Source: Bacteroidales bacterium UBA4345
Lineage (GTDB): Bacteria > Bacteroidota > Bacteroidia > Bacteroidales > Paludibacteraceae
Length of the DNA stretch: 64,000 nt
Direction: 5' to 3'
NCBI GenBank assembly: GCA_002396385.1
Contig: DGTD01000101.1
Coordinates: 1 to 64,000 of the forward strand
Position 1 is the first letter of the stretch. Each line of letters begins with the position of its first letter. Positions 26,424-34,977 of the stretch are shown one piece after another. The translations under genes were made by a program, and so were the position numbers. Under the pieces are notes generated by a model. The model was not told the origin of the DNA, made no database searches, and saw only the letters and a list, made by a program, of their open reading frames with translations.

Positions 26424-28286
26424 TTAATCTTTTATCCTGACTAATTTCCGGCCTACCACGTAAAGGCCCTTTTCTAAACCGTTGAGTGCTTCGCTCATTT
26501 TTGTGCGAGCTTTCAGCAGTCGCCCGCTAGTGGTGTAAACGTTCACCAGCGCGTCGGTCTCTTGTGCCGCTGCCGTATTCTTTACACCCTGCTGACTGTC
26601 TGGCTGATAGAAGTTGATGCTTATATCGTTATTCACAACAATCTTCAAGGTGTCTTTCAGATAAAACTCGTGAAAGGCATAATCGTCTTCATAGATGTAC
26701 GATGTGTTATAATTGTTTGAGTGGTAGAAGAAGAATATCGTATCGCCTTTCGCATAGCGTCCGTTGCCTTCCCAGTAATTCGTTACGTTTTTGGAGTCTG
26801 ATTCAAAGGTGTCCTCATCCCACTCATTATAGAAATAGATGTTGACGTTGAACGAGTCTCCTTCGGCCGTTTCCGTCCCTATTTCTGCTATTGTCTTGTA
26901 GATGTAAAGCCCATCGTTTTTAAAGTAGTTGTCGTAGGTCAGTGTTACAACGCTGTCCGATTTGTAACCGTCTGTTGTAGGCATGGCTTTTACCAAGAAG
27001 GTGTCGTTTAGCCAGATTGGGATTTTCGCATTTTTTGGATAAGCATGAGTTTCCCCGGTTGCCTTGTTGGTGACTATAATAGAGTCCCTATTCATATCCT
27101 CTATAGACCGCCAATAACTTTTATCGTACAGGGATTTCCCATAGAGTTTAAGTTCATCTCTTTCCAAGAAATTCATACTGAAGTATTCGTAGGCTTTTTT
27201 AAAGTGCACGGTAATGGTGTCGTCGCCAATGACGCTGTAGTCCGAGATTTTGTCATAGGCGGCCGATTCTATATAATCTAAAGTATAGCCTGGAAGGATG
27301 TTATATTGGAATAGGATGTCCGTTCCTTCAAGCAAAAGTTCTTCGGTGAAAACCTCTCCTTCTTTTGTCTTCCCCCATGCGGTTCCTATTGTTGTGTCGC
27401 TTGAAAGGATAACGATATTGTGATAGTCTGCCTTTTTGAAGTGCACGGTAATGGTGTCGTTGCCAGCAACACTGTAGTTGGTAATCGGACCCAAAGATGT
27501 GTTATAGTAGGTAGACTCCATATAGTCTATGGTATAGCCTGGCTGGGTTTTATATTGGAATGTGAATTCTGCTCCTTCAGGCAAAATCTCCACGGTAAAA
27601 TCTTCACCTTCTTTTGTCTTTCCCCATACGGTTCCTATTGCTGTGTCGGTCGAAAGTATAACGATGATGTGCTCCTGTTCCTTGAAGTAGGCTTTGAAGT
27701 CGTAGTTCTGGCCACATTCGAGGTTATCACCGAAATATAGGACTCTTTCACTATCGGTGGAACCGTCTTCTCAGTGGGAAAACTGGAACCCTTTCTTTGC
27801 TTCTGCCTTAATAATTAGAGGCTCCGAAGCGAGAGCGAACTCAGTCGGGTCGTATTCAAAAGTTCCCCTGAGCTTTTCCCCCTTTCCTCCAAATTGGGCG
27901 TAGGCGTCGCCCATTGTCTCGTCGACTGCTGTTATGGTGTGTGTTGTTTTAGGGGCAGATTCAAAATAGGCGGTCAGGGTGTCGGTGCCTGAGCCCGAGA
28001 AGAAGCGTGTTCGGGCTTTAACGCCGTCGCTCCAACCCGTGAAAAACAGGCAAGGTAAATCTGATGTGGCTGTTACTTCAATGGAGTCTTTGTAGTTGTT
28101 GCTATAGTTTAGTGGCCCTACCTCCTCTACTGTATGTGCTCTGCACCAGTCGTGGTTCGCCTTTAAAATAACTTTGTTGACAAAGCCTGATGTGTCCCAC
28201 TCGGGAAACTCCTCAGATCCGTCGCCTGCATAGGCAGAAAAGAGTGCGGACGACATCAAGACGGAAAGCAGTAATGTTTTCTTCAT
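26424..28286 (-). pseudogene. Secreted InlB-B-like repeat protein interrupted by an in-frame TGA
   Basis: Two open stretches (28286-27771 and up to 26424) lie in the same frame and are separated by one TGA (reverse complement at 27771-27773). Read through, the gene would encode 620 residues: signal peptide MKKTLLLSVLMSSALFSAYA, several divergent InlB-B-like repeats of about 70-80 residues, and a C-terminal sorting-like tail (YTTSGRLLKARTKM...GLYVVGRKL). The stop falls in GFQFSH*EDGSTDSERV. The preceding repeat has FFTGWSDGVKARTR at the same place, so the lost residue is almost surely Trp (TGG to TGA). The downstream part has only a weak GTG (27593) as a possible restart. It may be a recent nonsense mutation or a sequencing error. 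TGA is used as a normal stop elsewhere here (for example at 32786). Confidence 0.8.
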
Positions 28287-28557
28287 AAGCAGATTGATTT
28301 GATATTATGTGTATGTTAAACTTGTTTTTGTGTTTCCTCTTTTTCGTAATTAAGAAATTACAAAATAGTTTGAGTAAGTCTTCAAAAAATTGTCGGGATA
28401 TTGGCGCAAAATTATCAATAACGACAATGAATTTTGTCGTAAATATAATTTTAATTATTTAAAAAACAGATATATAGACAAGAATGTTAGTCTGATGTGA
28501 AAACAAGTCTTTGCGCAGTGGCGTGACTTTCCTATATCGTACGTCTTCGGTTCTGTG

Positions 28558-28845
28558 TTAATCGGTCTCTCTTTCTTCCATAAGATTTTTCAGCCGTTGG
28601 TAGTCTTCCAACAGATTCCACAAGCCGTCTTCACTGAGCACGCCGCATTTCAGCCCGGCTGGCAGTTCGCCTGCTTCTTCGGCCTCGAAGTCGGTCCGCC
28701 AGTCGCTACTGTAATAGGCTTCCAACTCGCCAATAGCAGGCTGTAGGGAACTGAAGTTGTCGATGGCTTGTTCCAATTGTTCGATAATCTTGCCACTTTT
28801 ATCAAAGAGGCTTTCCATTTTTTTGATGCGTTCGGCCTGTTCCAT
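28558..28845 (-). CDS. DUF4298 family protein
   Basis: This 95-residue cytosolic protein has an N-terminal helical half (residues 1-40, coiled-coil-like) and a C-terminal half with YYSSDWRTDFEAEEAGELPAGLKCGVLSEDGLWNLLED. The segment DFEAEEAG-LP-GLK-GVLSED is the signature of DUF4298, a widely distributed small protein of unknown function. Length is normal for the family. It is a single gene with no obvious partner. Confidence 0.85.
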   Translation of the reverse strand: MEQAERIKKMESLFDKSGKIIEQLEQAIDNFSSLQPAIGELEAYYSSDWRTDFEAEEAGELPAGLKCGVLSEDGLWNLLEDYQRLKNLMEERETD

Positions 28846-29095
28846 AATTATGTAGGGAATTAATGCTTGATTATAGTTGCAAAGTAGTGATTTTTTTCTG
28901 GAGTTCGCAAATGTATTTCACTTCTTTAGCCGTTGTTTCTATGCCTGTATTTTCATCCGGTTGCAGTTTTTTTGTTAATTTTATCGTTTCTTAAGGTTTC
29001 TTCCCAATTGGCGACTGGCTGTAGAAGACAGCAACATTGTGGCTGGGACTTCCGCCTGTTCCCCAAAGGGTTGTGTGTTCTAAAAATACTTGTTA

Positions 29096-30445
29096 ATGAA
29101 TAAATTACTGATGGCTTTCTTATTGACTATGTCAACAGAATTTACGATGGGACAAAAAGTGGTCGATGTTCACTCTCACCTCATAACTTCCGACTTCTTG
29201 TCGGCTTTGGAAAACGAAAAACGGCTTTTAGACGAGGGGTTTCCCGTGCCTTTCTACAATGCGGAGCGCCACCTTGGTTGGATGGACGAGAACGGTGTGT
29301 CGGCTTCGGTGCTGACGCTTGCCGCCCCACAGCCGTCGTCGGCTATGGTCGTGAGACGGACTAACGAGGTGGCTGCTGGTCTCAAGCACCAACATCCCGG
29401 TCGTTTCCTTTTTTGTGCGGCTCTGCCGTTGCCCGATGTTGACGCGGCCCTCAAGGAGGCGGTTTATGCGCTCGATACGCTGAAGGCCGATGGCATAAAG
29501 CTTGCTACCAATGTGGCGGGACAATACCTTGGCGCTCCCGAACTCGACACGCTCTTCTCGCTGCTCAGCAACCGCAAGGCCGTCGTTATTCTACATCCAC
29601 ACCGTCCCGAACCGGTCAATGCGGCTGTTATGCGGCAAACACCGCTCGCCATGCAGGAATATCTTTCCGAAACCACGCGTGCTGTAGCCAACATGATAAG
29701 CCGCAATGTCTTGGCGCGTTATCCTGGTGTAAAGGTGGTGGTTCCGCATTGTGGTGCCTATCTGCCGTTGGCTGTGCCTAGAATGAAGTCGCTTGCCCCG
29801 GTCATGCAGGCTAACAAGTTGGTGGGTGAAATCGATTGGGCGGCCAACCTCAATGCGCTCTATTACGACCTGGCGGGTGCGCATTCGCCCGAAACCATCC
29901 GTATGCTGCTCTCCATCACCTCTCCGCAACATCTGCTCTATGGCTCTGACTATCCCTATGTGGCGCCTGGGGCTCTTACTGCCAGCCTCAGCCGATTGCG
30001 GAAATACCTTGACGAAGAACCCGACTTGGCTCCATTTAAGGAACTGATCCTTTCAAAAAATGCTGAAAAACTTTTTGGAATTTCCGATGGTGTCGCTTCG
30101 GTTGAAAAAACAAAAGGCGACCTTATTGTCCGTATTGCTGAAATTGAGGTCTTCCCTGATTATTTAGACCAGTACCTCGAATACGCTTCCGAAGTGGACC
30201 GCTTGTCGGTTGAGCGCGAGCCTGGCGTTATTGGTCTTTTCCCTATGCAGGACCCCGGCTCGCCTTGTCAAATACGCATCCTTGAAATCTATGCCGACGA
30301 CGACGCCTACCAGCGCCACTTGAAAACCGACCATTTCTTGAAATACAAACAGGGCACGTTGAAGATGGTGAAGTCGCTCAAACTAAATACGATGCATACA
30401 CTCGATGGCCCAACTATGAATCTGATATTCAAAAAAATGAGGTAG
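29096..30445 (+). CDS. Secreted amidohydrolase fused to an ABM-like monooxygenase domain
   Basis: This 449-residue protein starts at the ATG at 29096 (an upstream TTG is less likely), giving a signal peptide MNKLLMAFLLTMSTEFTMGQ. The first domain (about 21-340) is an amidohydrolase_2/ACMSD-like TIM barrel with VDVHSHL (metal-binding His-x-His), VILHPHRP, VVPHCGAYLP and LLYGSDYPY (metal Asp). The last 100 residues (LIVRIAEIEVFPDYLDQYLEYA onward) resemble the antibiotic-biosynthesis-monooxygenase/YgiN ferredoxin-like fold. Such a fusion suggests decarboxylation or hydrolysis of an aromatic acid coupled to oxidation, but the substrate is unknown. It is flanked by unrelated genes. Confidence 0.8.
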   Translation: MNKLLMAFLLTMSTEFTMGQKVVDVHSHLITSDFLSALENEKRLLDEGFPVPFYNAERHLGWMDENGVSASVLTLAAPQPSSAMVVRRTNEVAAGLKHQHPGRFLFCAALPLPDVDAALKEAVYALDTLKADGIKLATNVAGQYLGAPELDTLFSLLSNRKAVVILHPHRPEPVNAAVMRQTPLAMQEYLSETTRAVANMISRNVLARYPGVKVVVPHCGAYLPLAVPRMKSLAPVMQANKLVGEIDWAANLNALYYDLAGAHSPETIRMLLSITSPQHLLYGSDYPYVAPGALTASLSRLRKYLDEEPDLAPFKELILSKNAEKLFGISDGVASVEKTKGDLIVRIAEIEVFPDYLDQYLEYASEVDRLSVEREPGVIGLFPMQDPGSPCQIRILEIYADDDAYQRHLKTDHFLKYKQGTLKMVKSLKLNTMHTLDGPTMNLIFKKMR

Positions 30446-30582
30446 CCTATGGCTCTGTCTTCCCTGCTTGGCCATTGTAAAACAGTGATGCGGAAACTGA
30501 GCTGTTTCCGGAAAATAGGGCTGGTCGTGTCGTAGTTGGGGCTCGGCCATATAGCACCGTCCAACAGCCTTTTCGCTTGTGC

Positions 30583-31689
30583 TCAGGCGGTGTAGTTGTG
30601 GTCGACAACGATGGTTATCTGTTCTCCTGGCAGGAGCGCTTGTAACTCTTCTTGCAGTTGCCGGGCAAGGGCCGACTCGTCTTTCACCGATATATCGGGA
30701 ACCACGTCGATCGAGACGCGGTGCTCGTCTTCGTAATAACAGAAGCCGTGAATCTGTACAATCTCGTGGTGGGCTTTCAGGGTTTGGGCCACCTGGCGCT
30801 GCATGCTGGCGTGTGGGTTGCTGCCTGTAGGGATGGCGTAGACGCCTATGGTCAGCACAATGCCGTGCCGCTGGTGCAGGGTTTCACTTATGCGCCGGGT
30901 AAGGCGGTGGATGTTGGTGGCACTCATTGTATCGTCGACATTCACGTGTAACGAACCGATAACCAGGTTCGGACCGTAGTTGTGGAGAATGAGGTCGAAA
31001 ACTCCGTGCACACCGTCGAATTCAGATACCTCTTGCTTTATTTGGCTGACAAATTCGGGCGATATTTTGGCCCCGAGCAGCTCGTTGACTGGCGATGCCA
31101 GCATTTCGGCTCCTGCCTTAATGATGACCAGTGAGATGAGTACACCTAATATGCCGTCGAGCGAGAAGCCCCATAAAATCATTACTAATGCCGACACCAG
31201 GGTCGATAGTGTGATGACGGCGTCGAACAGTGCGTCGGCTCCCGATGCTGTCAGTGCGTCGCTCTTCAGCTCTTGCCCTTTCTTCTTCACGTAAGTCCCC
31301 AGCAGCAGTTTTACAACAATACCCGCAATAATAACCGCCAATGTTGTGGTGGTGTAATCGGGAGCTGAAGGGTTGAACAGTTTTCTGACCGACTCGATCA
31401 GCGAGGTGATGCCCGCAGAAAGTACGATGACGGCGATGAGGATGGCGCTGAAGTACTCTACACGGCCGTAGCCGAAAGGGTGTTCGCGGTCGGCGGGACG
31501 GAGCGACAACTTGGTGCCGACGATGGTGATGACGCTCGACAAGGCGTCGCTCAAATTGTTGACGGCATCCATTACGATGGCCACAGAGCCCGCTAATGCG
31601 CCAACTGCCGCCTTGAATGCAGCCAACAGCACGTTGGTGGCGATGCCGATCCAACTGGTACGGATGATTTGTGAAGAACGGTCTTTCAT
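30583..31689 (-). CDS. Cation diffusion facilitator, Mn-like
   Basis: This 368-residue CDF efflux transporter has six membrane helices (residues about 10-215) and a C-terminal cytosolic dimerisation domain (about 216-300), plus a second ferredoxin-like extension to 368. HPFGYGR is the CDF signature. The metal-site positions read DAVNNLSD in helix 2 (Asn/Asp) and DALFD in helix 5 (Asp/Asp), instead of the His/Asp pair of zinc exporters. This matches manganese- or iron-type CDFs. It would export a divalent metal using the proton gradient. The C-terminal extension (about 300-368, HEIVQIHGFCYYEDEHRVSID) is longer than in short CDFs. Confidence 0.85.
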   Translation of the reverse strand: MKDRSSQIIRTSWIGIATNVLLAAFKAAVGALAGSVAIVMDAVNNLSDALSSVITIVGTKLSLRPADREHPFGYGRVEYFSAILIAVIVLSAGITSLIESVRKLFNPSAPDYTTTTLAVIIAGIVVKLLLGTYVKKKGQELKSDALTASGADALFDAVITLSTLVSALVMILWGFSLDGILGVLISLVIIKAGAEMLASPVNELLGAKISPEFVSQIKQEVSEFDGVHGVFDLILHNYGPNLVIGSLHVNVDDTMSATNIHRLTRRISETLHQRHGIVLTIGVYAIPTGSNPHASMQRQVAQTLKAHHEIVQIHGFCYYEDEHRVSIDVVPDISVKDESALARQLQEELQALLPGEQITIVVDHNYTA

Positions 31690-31868
31690 GTTGTTTTCAG
31701 AGTTTTTTACTGTTCACGGAATGCAAAAGTACGTTTTCCTCCGTATATATGCTATATGAAAATAGAGGGAAGAGCCACTGCCTGGTTGCCAACTGCTGTT
31801 TTTTTCGTCCTTTTCTTTTAAAAAGCGTGTTTATTCTGTAACTTTCCGAATCGTAAAATGTTGGAACT

Positions 31869-32786
31869 ATGGCAAAAAAGTTTTTATGGACGCTTGTTCT
31901 ATCGCTGTTGGCTCTTACCCCGGCTTTCTCACAGTCGTTCTGCGATACCACCTGGTACACGGGCGAGGGTACACAATATGGCGGTGTGGCGGGCAGCAAC
32001 GGCGGCAACTGTGGCATTTGGGTCGATGAGGACGATATTTATACCTGTGCGCTCAACCACTCGCAATACGACAGCAGTATGGCGTGCGGGGCGTGCATTC
32101 ATGTTTACGGACCCATTGGCGATGTGACCATCAAGGTGGTGGACCGTTGTCCAGAGTGTAAACCGGGCGATATAGACTTCTCGACTGGTTCGTTTGTGAA
32201 GGTGGCAGAGTTGAAAGACGGACGCGTGCCTATCAAATGGCAGTTCGTGCCTTGCCCGTTAGCCGCCGACCAGCCGACAATACGCGTGTTTTACGATGCG
32301 GGCACCAGTCCCTACTATTTCAAGGCCATGTTCAGCAACCTGTTTGTGGCGTTGCAGAAAGTGGAATTCCTCGACGACGATGGCAACTGGGTTCCTATCC
32401 ACCGCGAAATGTATAACTATTTTGTCTATCCCGGCGGTCTGGGCAGCGACAAGTCGAAAGTCGGCCCGTATAGTTTCCGCCTGACTTCGTGGACGGGTGA
32501 GCAGGTTGTGGCTGAAAACATTGAGGCGGTGCCCGACCAGGAGTTCGATCTGGGTGTGCAGTTCTCGCAACCTTATTGTGGCGAGGCTTCTTCCGTTGCT
32601 GCCGTAAGTGCCGGGGCAGAACCTTCCGGAGTCTATAGGGTGGAGGTGTTCGATGTGCAGGGCCGTTTGCTGGCGGTGTTAGACGAATGGAATCCGCAAT
32701 TGTTGGATGGCGTTTGTCCGCAAATCGTTATTGTCCGGCAGTATGCCGCCAATGGTGTGTTTGTGCAGAAATGGAGGGTAAAGTGA
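31869..32786 (+). CDS. Bacterial expansin (DPBB + CBM63-like domains)
   Basis: This 305-residue secreted protein has a signal peptide (residues 1-21). The double-psi beta-barrel domain (about 24-130) has GEGTQYGG (33-39), GNCG, ACGACIHVYG, VVDRCPEC (Asp92) and GDIDFSTGSFVKVAELKDGRVPIKW with Asp103. Asp92 and Asp103 align by eye with the Asp71/Asp82 pair of Bacillus EXLX1. The second domain (about 135-220) follows the expansin D2 pattern (VEFLDDDGNWVPIHREMYNYFV, GPYSFRLTSWTGEQVVAENI). About 80 further residues form a Bacteroidota-type C-terminal tail. Expansins loosen cellulose networks without hydrolysis. It fits the pectinolytic enzyme 6 kb away. A -7-like TAACTTTC precedes the gene. Confidence 0.88.
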   Translation: MAKKFLWTLVLSLLALTPAFSQSFCDTTWYTGEGTQYGGVAGSNGGNCGIWVDEDDIYTCALNHSQYDSSMACGACIHVYGPIGDVTIKVVDRCPECKPGDIDFSTGSFVKVAELKDGRVPIKWQFVPCPLAADQPTIRVFYDAGTSPYYFKAMFSNLFVALQKVEFLDDDGNWVPIHREMYNYFVYPGGLGSDKSKVGPYSFRLTSWTGEQVVAENIEAVPDQEFDLGVQFSQPYCGEASSVAAVSAGAEPSGVYRVEVFDVQGRLLAVLDEWNPQLLDGVCPQIVIVRQYAANGVFVQKWRVK

Positions 32787-32911
32787 CCTTGCCGTGAAAA
32801 CTATAATGACATCGGTGGAGGCTGGCCTTCATACTCGTTGAGTTTCAGTGGTAGATTTTGAAGTGTGAATGCCACTTACCTGCCTGTGAATGGCGTGGGT
32901 GGCAACAACTG

Positions 32912-33670
32912 TCACCATTTGTGTCTGGCAATGACGAATACCCAATAATGTTTATAGTTGGAGTCTGGATTATAGGCATGGCCGATGCCGATATCTTTCA
33001 TTTTTTTGTTCCAATCATCTATGCCGAGGAGGTGCATCCGGTGTCCCGAACCTTCTTCTCCTGTTGGTATGCCGTCGTCGTTAACCAAGCCTATTACAGC
33101 ATCCTTCCCGCTTCTATATCCGGCAGCCAGACTCTCGAAGTTGTTATCTCTCTTATTGTCAAGCCAATCTTTCTCTAATTTGTAGCCTGCATCAACAATG
33201 TAGAAGTTTATCCCGTATCCTTCGGGATTCACGTGTCCAAAATAGTTGCGGTTGGCCATATCGTTTGCTTTGGTCTGTGCAACTGCAGCTAAAATGGTGT
33301 TCCAGCTTAAGGAATCGCGAGCTTGGACTTCCGATAAGTCAAAATCTACAATCTCGGAATAAGCCGGAGGGTTGCTGCGCATCTCGTTGAGATACTTGTA
33401 TGCCTCAACTATTTCTATGTCGGTTACGCCGGGCAGTTTCAGCCTTTCGGTTGTGTCAGTTACAGCATTTTCTTCTAGAGAGGCGTCGCTGGCTGCTATC
33501 TCTTCATCAGTTCCAGCATTGTCGCTGGCAACCGATCCGTCGGCATCTTGTCCTACTTCAGTCCGGGCTGGGTCGGTAGTAGTCCCTTGTTGGGGAGCAT
33601 AGTAGTTTCTGTAGTAGACGTAGGCAAGAACTAGTGCTAATAAAAGGAGGAGTATATATCTGAATTTCAT
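32912..33670 (-). CDS. Membrane-anchored CAP (SCP/PR-1-like) protein
   Basis: This 252-residue protein has an N-terminal hydrophobic anchor (about 5-19), an acidic Ala/Asp/Glu-rich linker (about 25-80) and a CAP domain to the end. The CAP site residues are visible: YFGHVNPEG (first His), NFESLAAG (Glu), and GSGHRMHLLG (second His), with YKHYWVFVIARH at the C-terminus. CAP proteins are extracytoplasmic; bacterial members are of unclear biochemical role. It is convergent with the expansin gene (125 nt between stops). Confidence 0.85.
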   Translation of the reverse strand: MKFRYILLLLLALVLAYVYYRNYYAPQQGTTTDPARTEVGQDADGSVASDNAGTDEEIAASDASLEENAVTDTTERLKLPGVTDIEIVEAYKYLNEMRSNPPAYSEIVDFDLSEVQARDSLSWNTILAAVAQTKANDMANRNYFGHVNPEGYGINFYIVDAGYKLEKDWLDNKRDNNFESLAAGYRSGKDAVIGLVNDDGIPTGEEGSGHRMHLLGIDDWNKKMKDIGIGHAYNPDSNYKHYWVFVIARHKW

Positions 33671-33800
33671 CTTTTCGCTTTATTTCGTACAAAAATAAGT
33701 TTTTGTATGATGAAATCTTGTAAGAAACCTCAATAAACTTGTCACCTTTCCTTCGTTTTTATTGGGTCTTAGTTGTATTTTTGCGTAAAATTGAGCTTTT

Positions 33801-34973
33801 ATGTTTTCCTTTTTATTAGTCGCATACTGCCTACTCACCCCCTTGTTGGTGTTGTGGCTCACTTATAAATACTCCTTCATGGCAAAGTTGGGAAGTGTGG
33901 TTATAGCCTACACGCTGGGCTGTCTGGTGGCCTTGTCGGGAGTTTTGCCCGCATTGGGCGGAACCGAGCAGGTGAAACAGACCTTGCTGGCCGTGTCGAG
34001 CGCTTCGGTGCCGTTGGCAATTCCGCTCATGCTGTTCTCGTCCGACGTCCGTTCGTGGAAACAACTGGCTCCCAATTTCACGAAGTCGCTCTTCTCAGGC
34101 CTGTTGGCGTGTGTGCTCGTTGCGGTCGCCGGCTTTTATCTGTTCGGCAGTTCCAACCCGCAGCATTATGCCGGCGTTTCGGCCATGTTCGTCGGCCTGT
34201 ATACGGGCGGAACGGCCAATATGGCTACCATTAAGGAGGTGGCCGGTGTCGATAACGACACTTTCCTGCAGGCGCAGATCTACCAGATTCTGGTGGGGGC
34301 CATCTATTTGCTGGTGGTTATTGTGGCTGGTAAGTTTATCGTCAGGGCTGTTTTGCCCAAATTTAAACCGGCCGAACAGTCCGATGCGGAAGATATGGAA
34401 GTCCGGGAAGAGGAAAAAGAACTGTTTTTTGGCCTTTTCACGAAAAAGAACAGCAAACCGCTGCTTGGTGCGTTAGCTCTGACCCTCGTTATTCTGGGGC
34501 TGGGCTATCTGGTAACGCTCCTGTTCCCGAAAGAGTCGTTTATGGCGGTCTTTATGCTGTCCATCTCGTTTATGGCCATTCTGGCATCGCTCGACAAACG
34601 GGTGCGCGCGCTTCCGCATACCTTCGACGCTGGGGTTTATCTGATTCTGGTTTTCAGCGTTGCGGTGGCTTCGAGTGTGGGTGAAGATATGTTCAACAAT
34701 CTCGATTTCGATTTCTTCCTGTTTGTGCTGTTTGTTACCCTGGGACCCTTCGTTATGCACATTTTGCTGAACATCCTTCTGAGGGTCGATGCCGACACCA
34801 CACTGGTCAGCTCTATCGCCTTGGTTACCAGTCCGGCCTTTGTCCCTGTCATGGCGGGCACGCTGAAAAACCGCGAAGTGGTCGGCCCGGGCATAACCGT
34901 TGGTCTGATTGGCTATGCGGTGGGGACCTACTTGGGTTATCTGGTCTATCTGTTGTTGCAATCGTTGTTTTAG
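33801..34973 (+). CDS. DUF819 family membrane protein
   Basis: This 390-residue protein has about ten membrane helices. It matches DUF819 (YjcL-like): MLFSSDVRSWKQLA, FVGLYTGGTANMATIKEVAG and the C-terminal VTSPAFVPVMAGTLKNREVVGPGI pattern typical of the family. The function is unknown; a transporter is likely. A charged cytosolic loop (about 190-220, DAEDMEVREEEKELFF) splits the two halves. TATTTTTG at 33776-33783 is a probable -7 element. The next gene follows after 4 nt, so they form an operon. Confidence 0.85.
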   Translation: MFSFLLVAYCLLTPLLVLWLTYKYSFMAKLGSVVIAYTLGCLVALSGVLPALGGTEQVKQTLLAVSSASVPLAIPLMLFSSDVRSWKQLAPNFTKSLFSGLLACVLVAVAGFYLFGSSNPQHYAGVSAMFVGLYTGGTANMATIKEVAGVDNDTFLQAQIYQILVGAIYLLVVIVAGKFIVRAVLPKFKPAEQSDAEDMEVREEEKELFFGLFTKKNSKPLLGALALTLVILGLGYLVTLLFPKESFMAVFMLSISFMAILASLDKRVRALPHTFDAGVYLILVFSVAVASSVGEDMFNNLDFDFFLFVLFVTLGPFVMHILLNILLRVDADTTLVSSIALVTSPAFVPVMAGTLKNREVVGPGITVGLIGYAVGTYLGYLVYLLLQSLF

Positions 34974-34977
34974 AATT

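Noticed and set aside
27771-27773. Recoding of TGA as Trp or selenocysteine
   Set aside because: TGA ends other genes in the window (for example the expansin gene), and no selenocysteine insertion structure was seen. A simple nonsense mutation or error is the better explanation.
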